Positions 6,724 through 13,501 of a DNA stretch of 21,089 bases are shown in pieces. Location of the stretch: positions 1 to 21,089 of the forward strand of contig JAEOTJ010000152.1 in assembly GCA_016839905.1 (NCBI GenBank), in the 5' to 3' direction. Below the pieces are notes generated by a model. It did not search any database and was not told the DNA's origin. It saw nothing but the letters and a program-made list of their open reading frames with translations. Numbering within the stretch: the stretch's first letter is position 1; the number at the start of each line of letters is the position of its first letter. A program made the translations under genes and the position numbers. The stretch comes from Promethearchaeota archaeon. Its GTDB lineage: Archaea; Asgardarchaeota; Lokiarchaeia; Sigynarchaeales; SOKP01.

Positions 6724-8177
6724 TGCGAATTCATTTGCTAGTTATAAATATAATAAATGCTGTAGTGTTTATCTTTTTATTAAGTATCTTTAATTCCATT
6801 TTTGATTTCGATCAAATTCTTGTAACTGCTAATAATGAACTTGTGTTAATAGATGTTATTACTGCGATAAAAGATATCTTTACATACTTGATTTATTTTT
6901 TTAGTTACATGATTGGTGTTTTATGTGGATCTATAAGCTCGGGAATCTTTAGTCCAATCCCTTATTATAATTCAGGATTCATGTATAATTTTCTTGGATT
7001 CTTCTTTAAAAATTTTATTAGTAAGGGTTTATTTCCTAAAGGGCAAGAACCTTCACCAGAGCAAGTTCCTGGATTAATCGGGGATCAGATGTTAATTTTT
7101 ACGACTGATATTTATTTATTAATGTTCCAAATTTTATTCCTGGTATGCATAATATTTTATATTAGAGCCATTTTCCAAAATGATCCAAAACATAATCTTG
7201 TAGTTGTTGGTAGTTTAGTTTTAATGATTGTAATTCCATTGGTAATTTTTGGCTTCCGAAACATGTTAAATATATTCCTGGTTGAAATCGAATATTTAGA
7301 AGAATTGCAAAATCCTATTGATCCGGCTCTTACGGCATTACCCATAGATGATGCCTATGCATTCTTTACGAGTCGAGTCGCTTTATTAGCCATAGTATGC
7401 TATATCTATTTAGAATTAGCCTTTCAAATTAATTATGTGGATATAGTTACAAAACCTTCCTTGGAAAGGGGTGAAAGGTTAGAGGGTCAATTAAAAATCT
7501 TGAAAAAGGAATCTCTTAGCATTACTGCAAATGTGGATAAAATAAAGGAAGAAGCAAAAGAAAAAATTAAAGAATTGCAATTAGAGGAGGAAGAAAATGT
7601 TAGGGGTTTATTCGCTCAAACTGGTGAAAAGTTTTCTTATATAAAAGAAATGATAAAAAAGAAAAAATTAGAAGATGAAGAAAAGAAATTAATAACTGCT
7701 GCTTCTAAAACTAGAAGATTAGGCCGCTATTTAGAGAGATTATTCCGAGAAGACCCGGAGGCACAAGATACATTAACTGCCAAATCATCTGCTCCAAAAC
7801 CAAAAAGCTTAATCACATCAACAATTACTACATTTACCTTCAGAGTTACCTTGTTAATCATACTCAGTTACATCATTATCCATCCAAGATGGTTCCTGAT
7901 TTATATTTTTCAATTACCTCCAGCGATAACCGAGAGTATTGTCATGTACTCTCCAGAAATCATAATTATCCTTTTAGGACCTTTTATACTCCTTTTTCCG
8001 GTAATAGCTTGGATGATTTCATATGTAAAGCATAGGAATTTAATAATTCGACTCAAACAAGAAGGGCGCATTAAGGAAATTCTTGCTTCAGTCGGAGATT
8101 ATGTTGTTAAAGAGGAAAAAGAAGAAGAGGAAGAGGTAGAAGAAGGAGCCTCCGAAGTGGCGACTGTCGAAGCCTGA
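6723..8177 (+). CDS. Seven-helix membrane protein with internal coiled coil, third gene of moxR operon
   Basis: A 484-residue protein I do not recognise. Hydrophobic segments lie at about 4-24, 51-73, 129-150, 158-178, 215-236, 372-398 and 412-434. Between helices five and six is a highly charged region (about 246-345, rich in E and K) likely to form a coiled coil or long helices. The C-terminal tail (464-478) is a run of acidic residues. The ATG overlaps the DUF58 stop by one base, indicating translational coupling. The position matches operons where MoxR and DUF58 are followed by membrane proteins (often DUF4129 or transglutaminase-like), but I see no transglutaminase triad here. It probably forms a membrane complex with the DUF58 protein. 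A T run (8183-8188) follows the stop, and the gene converges with cofD only 12 bp away. Confidence 0.85.
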   Translation: MRIHLLVINIINAVVFIFLLSIFNSIFDFDQILVTANNELVLIDVITAIKDIFTYLIYFFSYMIGVLCGSISSGIFSPIPYYNSGFMYNFLGFFFKNFISKGLFPKGQEPSPEQVPGLIGDQMLIFTTDIYLLMFQILFLVCIIFYIRAIFQNDPKHNLVVVGSLVLMIVIPLVIFGFRNMLNIFLVEIEYLEELQNPIDPALTALPIDDAYAFFTSRVALLAIVCYIYLELAFQINYVDIVTKPSLERGERLEGQLKILKKESLSITANVDKIKEEAKEKIKELQLEEEENVRGLFAQTGEKFSYIKEMIKKKKLEDEEKKLITAASKTRRLGRYLERLFREDPEAQDTLTAKSSAPKPKSLITSTITTFTFRVTLLIILSYIIIHPRWFLIYIFQLPPAITESIVMYSPEIIIILLGPFILLFPVIAWMISYVKHRNLIIRLKQEGRIKEILASVGDYVVKEEKEEEEEVEEGASEVATVEA

Positions 8178-8189
8178 TACTCTTTTTTA

Positions 8190-9119
8190 CTATAAATTAA
8201 GTACAAATTCTGCTAATTTCTTTTTTTTATTGATATTTGTCATTAACGTATCGAAACAATAAACCTTAATTCCTAATTCATCAACCTTGGATTTTAATTC
8301 CTTATCTTTATTATCAATTATGAAATGACCAATAAAATCTTGATAGAATTTTGCTACCCCAACGCATGAAACCTCTAATCCCAAGCTTTTCATGAGTTTA
8401 TCTGCTGGTCCCTTAACGGTTGCTCCAGCGATTATTGGACTAATTGCGAATACTTTATTCTTCGCTTTTAAGAGGGCCTCTTTTATCCCTGCTATTTGGA
8501 GTATGGTTCCAATAGAAACTATTGGATTTGAAGGGGATATAATGACTTTTCTGGCGTTTTCTATATAACTTAATACTCCATCTATTGGGTTTGCATTCTC
8601 TATTCCTTTAAATACCACATCAAGAACTTCTGGTTTGCATTGATTCTTTATATAGAATTCTTCAAAATTTATTGACCCGTTAGGAGTTTTGATGATTGTT
8701 TCTACTGATTCATTACACATTGGTATGAGGGTTGATTTTACATCTAATTTTTTACATATTCTCATAGTAATTTCTGCTTTTGTAAAACCTTGTTTAAATA
8801 AATCAGTACGATAAATGTGTGTTGCTAAATCCTTATCTCCGGCATTAAACCATCCTGTTTCGTAATATTTCTTCAAAATACTCAAACAATTAAAAGATTC
8901 ATTTTCAAATCCCCAATTCTTATCTTTATCGATAATACCTGCTAAAGTATAAGTGATTATATCCAAATCAGGACAGATTTTAAGACCAAATAATTCAATA
9001 TCATCACCAGTATTAATAATAATTTTAAGTTTCTCAGGACTTATAACTTTTACTAATCCTTCTATGAATTTTGCCGCTCCAACTCCACCAGCTAATATTA
9101 AATAATAATCTTTACTCAT
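8190..9119 (-). CDS. cofD: 2-phospho-L-lactate transferase CofD (F420 biosynthesis)
   Basis: A 309-residue protein of the CofD family, which transfers the phospholactyl (or related phosphoenolpyruvyl) unit from a guanosine-diphosphate carrier to the riboflavin-like precursor FO, giving F420-0 or dehydro-F420-0. Visible family features are the N-terminal nucleotide-binding motif ILAGGVGAAKF (residues ~7-17), INTGDDIELFGL (~35-46), LDIITYTLAG (~53-62), GDKDLATHIYRT (~94-105), and ISPSNPIVSIGTIL (~195-208) followed by ISPIIAGATVKGPADKLM. Length is normal. The ATG is preceded by GAAGTGAG. It is the last gene of the five-gene minus-strand operon, 11 bp after the cofE fusion. Cytoplasmic; confident call. 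Confidence 0.95.
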   Translation of the reverse strand: MSKDYYLILAGGVGAAKFIEGLVKVISPEKLKIIINTGDDIELFGLKICPDLDIITYTLAGIIDKDKNWGFENESFNCLSILKKYYETGWFNAGDKDLATHIYRTDLFKQGFTKAEITMRICKKLDVKSTLIPMCNESVETIIKTPNGSINFEEFYIKNQCKPEVLDVVFKGIENANPIDGVLSYIENARKVIISPSNPIVSIGTILQIAGIKEALLKAKNKVFAISPIIAGATVKGPADKLMKSLGLEVSCVGVAKFYQDFIGHFIIDNKDKELKSKVDELGIKVYCFDTLMTNINKKKKLAEFVLNL

Positions 9120-9130
9120 TTTTTCTCACT

Positions 9131-10549
9131 TCACTCTTTATTCTTAAATTCAAATATTATATCCTTTATTTTCCTTCTCGTTGGAGCTTTTGTAGTCTTT
9201 ATTGGATACCCTACTGTAAAAAAAGCCATCGGCTCATAAGAATTTGGAAGATTAAATATATCTTTTACTAGTTCTTTAGCAAATAATGGGGCACAATACC
9301 AACATGCTGCTAATCCTTTCGATTGAAATGTGAGCAATAAATAAGTAGCTGAAGCGCTAATACTTTGAATACCTAAAATATGTTCATTATAAGACCGTTC
9401 TGAATCTGTATATTTTTCTAAATCTTTATTATCTAAACAAAGAAGAATTAAAAGAGGTGCATTTAAAAAATCATTCCTGGTTTTTTTAATTTTATTATTT
9501 ATGAATGCCTCTGACTTACCATCTTTTTCCAAATCCTTTCCTAATTTCTTGTTCATTTCATCTATTAAAACTTCCCGTAAATTCCCTTTATCCATAATAA
9601 TATAGCGCCAAAATTGACCATTATGAGCGCTTGGAGCCCATCGAGCAACCTCTATACATTCCTCAATAATATTTTTATCAACATGCTTGCTCTCAAAAGG
9701 TAATTTATAGCTTCTTCGATTTCTAAGAATATTATTGAAATATTCTATATCTCCGCCTCTAAATAAATCTAGCTTTTGTTCTCTTAAAATTGGTTTAATT
9801 GAAGCCCCTTCATCCAACTCAAAATGATATCCTCGGATTAAAATCACTGGCATTCCCTCATCAGCTTCTCCCATAATTAATTGTGCTGCAGAAGCCAAAC
9901 TATCTGCTTGTGCTATAATCGTGCTCTGAAGTTCGTGCCCAAATAAATCTTTATTGCCTCGTTTATCTAAAATTGGTACTATTCCTGAAACACCAACAGC
10001 AACTCCAACAGCCCCTACTCTAAATGATCGTCCAAAAGAATCTGAAATAATTACAGCAGTATCCTTATCAGTTAATGTTTTAAGCTCTTTTCTTATAAAA
10101 CTCGCATCTTTGTCTGGATTCTCAGGCAATAAGGCGATATTTTCTTCGCCTTCAACATTTGATTTGTCTATTCCGGCATTAGCACAAACAAATCCATGTT
10201 TAGTTTCAGTAATTAAAACATGCTCTGCCTTTATAATTTCTTTTGACTCATCCAAAATAGCTTGAATTAGTTGGGGTTCTTTAATTGGAATTCCTTTACT
10301 TTTTGCATTAGGGGTGATTCTTTCATAAATTTCAATGGCTTTCTCACTGGGCTTAATTTGGTTAAGACTCTTAATCCGCCCATTGCTCTTAGATATAATT
10401 ATTTGAGCTATCACCAACACATCTCCATTCTCTAAAGTTAAATCACTTTTTTTTAGAGAATCAATGATTATTTTTGGAATGTTATCCCCTTCTTTAATAA
10501 AAGGAACATCTTTCAGGCCAATAATTTTAATTTGATTCTTTAAATTCAT
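9131..10549 (-). CDS. cofE: CofE (F420-0:glutamate ligase) fused to a nitroreductase domain, FbiB-like
   Basis: A 472-residue two-domain protein. Residues ~1-255 are CofE: GLKDVPFIKEGDNI near the start, LENGDVLVIAQIIISKSNGR, HGFVCANAGIDKSNV (~113-127), DTAVIISDSFGRSFRVGAVGVAVG (quoted in two parts: DTAVIISDSFGR, SFRVGAVGVAVG) and GEADEGMPVILIRG. This domain adds glutamates to F420-0 with GTP and divalent metal. Residues ~280-472 are an FMN-type nitroreductase: NRRSYK, EVARWAPSAHNGQFWRYIIM, GIQSISASATYLLLTFQ, GLAACWYCAPLF and FFTVGYP. Archaeal CofE is usually the single ~250-residue domain; the fused form is known from mycobacterial FbiB (about 450 residues), where the second domain reduces dehydro-F420-0 with FMNH2. 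The fusion suggests the same job here, next to cofD. It starts 14 bp after the upstream radical SAM gene, so the two are co-transcribed. Confidence 0.93.
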   Translation of the reverse strand: MNLKNQIKIIGLKDVPFIKEGDNIPKIIIDSLKKSDLTLENGDVLVIAQIIISKSNGRIKSLNQIKPSEKAIEIYERITPNAKSKGIPIKEPQLIQAILDESKEIIKAEHVLITETKHGFVCANAGIDKSNVEGEENIALLPENPDKDASFIRKELKTLTDKDTAVIISDSFGRSFRVGAVGVAVGVSGIVPILDKRGNKDLFGHELQSTIIAQADSLASAAQLIMGEADEGMPVILIRGYHFELDEGASIKPILREQKLDLFRGGDIEYFNNILRNRRSYKLPFESKHVDKNIIEECIEVARWAPSAHNGQFWRYIIMDKGNLREVLIDEMNKKLGKDLEKDGKSEAFINNKIKKTRNDFLNAPLLILLCLDNKDLEKYTDSERSYNEHILGIQSISASATYLLLTFQSKGLAACWYCAPLFAKELVKDIFNLPNSYEPMAFFTVGYPIKTTKAPTRRKIKDIIFEFKNKE

Positions 10550-10563
10550 GATACTCTTTTTGT

Positions 10564-11619
10564 TTATAAATCTAAATATCTTTTAATATCAGATTTTTTA
10601 CTCTCAGCTTGGGCTTCATACCTTTTTGAGATTGCACAACAAGCAGAGAAAAACCTTAATTTTATCTTAGGATTAAAGATATTAGCCCATTTTATGGTTT
10701 CTCGGGAAGGAATCTCAATCCTAGTTATTCCTGCCTTGATCGCTTTTTTCTCAATTTCAACTTTTACATTTCCTCTGGGTCTCATGCACCCTAATGATAT
10801 TTCTGTATCAGGAAAAATAAATCTAATTGTAGCTATTACTTTAGCAATATCATTTGGTTCAGGCCTTTCAAACTGGAATTGTGTATTTTTAGGAGGGATT
10901 AGTGCAATTAAGACGATTAATTCGGGATTAATACCCGATTCTTTAATGAATTTTATTGATTCTAATTCTTTATGGAGTTTCCCATGATATAACCCTATAC
11001 ATATATGAGGGATAATGTTCAAATCATTTTTTTTTAACAATTCGACCGCATTTTTATAATCATCAATACTTGCGTCTAAATGATATATCTCTTTAATTAT
11101 CTCCTCATCCATATTAATATCAAAAGAAATTATATCCACATTCGCTTCAGATAATTTCCGAGCTGTTTCTTCATTTAATAATCCTGCATGAGTGTTAATT
11201 ATTAAATTAGTTTGGTTCTTAACTTTTTTAATTATATCCAAATAATTTATTAATGGAACTGATCCGTCCAGGTCACATCCTCCAGAAATTAACACGCCTA
11301 TTCCTTCATTTTGCGAATGTTGAAGCAGAAAATCTTCTAACTCTAAAGGTTTTGTGATTGGTCTCATTCCTTTTAAATATTTTTCATTGCAATGCTCGCA
11401 ATGTAAAGCACATGAATTTCCAGTTATACTGATGGAAGGAAATCTTTTATCAGGTATATATATTTTTAATTCATTGCCAAAATTATGAGATTTTATTTCT
11501 TGAGCAAGTTCAAAAAACGGGAGTAAATTTTCTTCCTCTAATTTTAAAAGTAAGGAATAATCATCCCACGATGCATTTCTGGATCTAAACCTATCCAATA
11601 AATCGTCAATTTCACTCAT
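10564..11619 (-). CDS. Radical SAM enzyme, COG1856-like, probable LipS-type lipoyl synthase subunit
   Basis: A 351-residue radical SAM protein with the cluster motif CALHCEHC (Cys70, 74, 77) preceded by ISITGNS, then GVLISGGCDLDG (Cys115), a TIM-barrel-like middle, SLGCMRPRGN, and a late FFSACCAISKR with adjacent cysteines. The pattern (TGxxCxxxCxHC...K.L.GM, LISGGCD, LGCMRPRG) is that of the biotin-synthase-like archaeal family COG1856. Two radical SAM proteins, LipS1 and LipS2, jointly make lipoyl groups in Thermococcus kodakarensis; the other candidate partner is two genes upstream, with a lipoate-ligase-like gene between. I infer that this is one of the pair but cannot say which of LipS1 or LipS2. 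The start overlaps the ligase gene by 8 bp (ATGAGTGA), so translation is coupled. Extra cysteines are candidate ligands of an auxiliary cluster that would be the sulfur source. Confidence 0.8.
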   Translation of the reverse strand: MSEIDDLLDRFRSRNASWDDYSLLLKLEEENLLPFFELAQEIKSHNFGNELKIYIPDKRFPSISITGNSCALHCEHCNEKYLKGMRPITKPLELEDFLLQHSQNEGIGVLISGGCDLDGSVPLINYLDIIKKVKNQTNLIINTHAGLLNEETARKLSEANVDIISFDINMDEEIIKEIYHLDASIDDYKNAVELLKKNDLNIIPHICIGLYHGKLHKELESIKFIKESGINPELIVLIALIPPKNTQFQFERPEPNDIAKVIATIRFIFPDTEISLGCMRPRGNVKVEIEKKAIKAGITRIEIPSRETIKWANIFNPKIKLRFFSACCAISKRYEAQAESKKSDIKRYLDL

Positions 11620-12391
11620 ATTTTGTTAACCATTCATTATTAGAATATCTTTCAGTCATCAATTTTTCAGCCAATTTTAATTCATAATCAGAGAACTGGC
11701 CCTCTTCTAGTTCAATCTCTAAAGAAATTTCAAACCCACGTTTCAACGCTTTTATAAACTTATTTTCATCATAATTTTGTAATTGATCCTTAATCCCCAT
11801 ACATTTAGCATATACAGATTGAACCATTCTTGATTTACTAACATTATTTGGTGTTTTTAATACGGAATACATTAATTCTGGTTCAATTTCTAATAAAATG
11901 GTACCATGCTGGAGAACATGTCCCTTTTTTCTTACTTGAGCATTTCCAGAAAATTTCTTACCATCTAAAAAGATTGCGGGACAATTAATTACCCCTTTTT
12001 CTGGATTTAATCCATACTGATTTAAACCAGTAATAATTCCCTTTGAAATTATCTCAAATTGCTCAATTACCTTCACGGCATGTAATTCTTCTAAAAATTT
12101 TACAGGACATACTATAGAATATGTAATTTCACCCTTCTTATCGTGGAAAACTGCCCCCCCTCCTGTAATACGTCTTATAACATTAAATCCTTTTTTAACT
12201 GCAAACTTTATATCTATCTCTGCCGATAAACTTTGATTTCTGCCTATCGTTGCTGCAGAAGGATCCCATCTAAAAAATCTTAATGTGTTTGGCGATTTCT
12301 TTTCAATCACGGCTCTTAGAATAGCTTCATCTAAAGCCATATTCCAATAACCGTTTCTTTTCTCTAAAGGGATAAATCTCCAAGGAGTCAT
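11612..12391 (-). CDS. Lipoate-protein ligase A / octanoyltransferase family protein
   Basis: A 259-residue member of the LplA/LipM/BirA-like fold. Motifs: ATIGRNQ (47-53), RRITGGGAVFHD (73-84), INCPAIFLDGKKFSGNAQ (136-152, with Lys146 at the usual lipoyl-AMP-binding lysine) and HGTILLEI (162-169). It would attach lipoate or octanoate to lipoyl domains such as glycine cleavage H protein or 2-oxoacid dehydrogenase E2. It lacks a full C-terminal accessory domain, as in short or split ligases of archaea and sulfur oxidizers (LplA with a separate LplB, sLpl(AB)), or in transferases such as LipM. Cys137 lies near the position of the catalytic Cys of LipM-type octanoyltransferases, so a transferase role is possible. 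It sits between two radical SAM genes, 17 bp and -8 bp away, which strongly suggests a lipoate assembly unit. Confidence 0.88.
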   Translation of the reverse strand: MTPWRFIPLEKRNGYWNMALDEAILRAVIEKKSPNTLRFFRWDPSAATIGRNQSLSAEIDIKFAVKKGFNVIRRITGGGAVFHDKKGEITYSIVCPVKFLEELHAVKVIEQFEIISKGIITGLNQYGLNPEKGVINCPAIFLDGKKFSGNAQVRKKGHVLQHGTILLEIEPELMYSVLKTPNNVSKSRMVQSVYAKCMGIKDQLQNYDENKFIKALKRGFEISLEIELEEGQFSDYELKLAEKLMTERYSNNEWLTKYE

Positions 12392-12408
12392 TTTAATTTA
12401 AAACCATA

Positions 12409-13407
12409 TTATAATAGAAATCTTTCTAATAATTCATATACATCATCTTTTTCTGGAATTGTTAATTTTCTTGGATAGTTATAAATAGGTCCTGAAGGTC
12501 TTGAAGTATAGTAGGGACGATTACATCCAGAACATCCTGAAGTTAAGAAGGCATTAGTATCTTCAATTATATCTTTTAAAAATTTTTTACTGATATTAAT
12601 ATTTATAAGTTTTCCCTTAAGATTAAAAGCAAAGTCTTTAATAGATTTATTTTCATTTATAATGAGATGTCTTCCTAGTTGCATTAGGCGAAAATTAACA
12701 AGATCCGGTTGATTCATATTCTCAAATTTAGTTCCTTTAATCGGAGTAAAAACAAATAAGCTTGGTAAAATTTTTAAATCATTTAATTCTACAATCCTCT
12801 TTAAAATATCTTTTTGAGTTTCTCCTAACCCTACAATAAGATGCGTGCTTACAAACCCTTCACCAAAAACTTCAAGCGCATCTTTTAAAGCTTGAAAATG
12901 GCTTTCCCATTGATATGGACCTTTCACATCTATACCCTTAATTTTTTCAAAAACCTCAGATGAGGCCCCATCTAATGCAATTCCTACTCTCTGAGCACCA
13001 TTTTTTTTTAATTCTTTTAATTTTTCTTTTGAAATTGGAGGAGTTGCAATTGAGATTGGTGATTTTGAAGCAAAGCTTATTTCTCCGACGATTTCATTTA
13101 AATCTTCAAAAAATTGCTCGTAATTAAGGGCTTGAATGCATATCCTCTTAAAATGTTTAGAGGGTGTTAAGAACTTTAATCTATTAATAAGATCTTTAAA
13201 TAAAAAAACAGGCCACTCTATCCTCGAAAGCTTTTCTATCGAGCTATTTGACTCTCTTGCTTGAGGACAAAAGCCACAATTTGCAATACAGTGCCCTTCG
13301 ATGTATGTCATTAAATAACATGTAGTTAAGGGGACTTTGAACTCTTGAGAATGTAATCCTAATACTGAAGCACTTCCTATGGATACTCTAATATTCTTTA
13401 CTCTCAT
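12409..13407 (-). CDS. Radical SAM enzyme, COG2516-like (biotin-synthase related), probable LipS-type lipoyl synthase subunit
   Basis: A 332-residue radical SAM protein. The cluster motif is CIANCGFC (Cys40, 44, 47) in TYIEGHCIANCGFCPQARES, with an extra Cys30. The C-terminal part has SGCSGCNRPYY (Cys292, Cys295) followed by RPSGPIYNYPR, a hallmark of the archaeal biotin-synthase-related group COG2516; these cysteines could hold an auxiliary Fe-S cluster. The middle has VGIALDGAS and HLIVGLGET typical of the BioB/LipA-like barrel. With the COG1856-like gene downstream it probably forms the two-component lipoyl synthase (LipS1/LipS2) that inserts sulfur at C6 and C8 of octanoyl groups. True biotin synthase is less likely, given the ligase neighbour and the C-terminal motif. 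First gene of the five-gene operon; a palindrome lies just upstream of its ATG. No strong ribosome binding site is seen, so a leaderless or short-leader mRNA is possible. Confidence 0.82.
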   Translation of the reverse strand: MRVKNIRVSIGSASVLGLHSQEFKVPLTTCYLMTYIEGHCIANCGFCPQARESNSSIEKLSRIEWPVFLFKDLINRLKFLTPSKHFKRICIQALNYEQFFEDLNEIVGEISFASKSPISIATPPISKEKLKELKKNGAQRVGIALDGASSEVFEKIKGIDVKGPYQWESHFQALKDALEVFGEGFVSTHLIVGLGETQKDILKRIVELNDLKILPSLFVFTPIKGTKFENMNQPDLVNFRLMQLGRHLIINENKSIKDFAFNLKGKLININISKKFLKDIIEDTNAFLTSGCSGCNRPYYTSRPSGPIYNYPRKLTIPEKDDVYELLERFLL

Positions 13408-13412
13408 TACAT

Positions 13413-13429
13413 TTCTTAATTGTTAAGAA
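13413..13429. promoter_or_regulatory. Palindrome TTCTTAA-N3-TTAAGAA at the operon start
   Basis: A perfect 7-bp inverted repeat with a 3-nt spacer, starting 6 bp upstream of the first ATG of the lipoate/F420 operon and about 70 bp from the divergent Gln-rich protein gene. Its place suits a repressor site for the operon. AT-rich palindromes are common in this DNA, so the role is only a suggestion. Confidence 0.4.
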
Positions 13430-13501
13430 AAATTAAGGTTTTTCTAAAGAAAAGATAATCAAATTTAATAGATTATTTATTTATTATTTATTTTTACCTA
13501 A

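Noticed and set aside
9954..10265. 103-codon plus-strand frame
   Set aside because: It lies wholly antisense to the cofE domain, whose motifs are unmistakable.
12409..13407. Reading this radical SAM gene as biotin synthase (bioB)
   Set aside because: The C-terminal SGCSGCNRPYY...YNYPR motif and the lipoate-ligase neighbour point to the COG2516/LipS group instead, and no other biotin genes are nearby.
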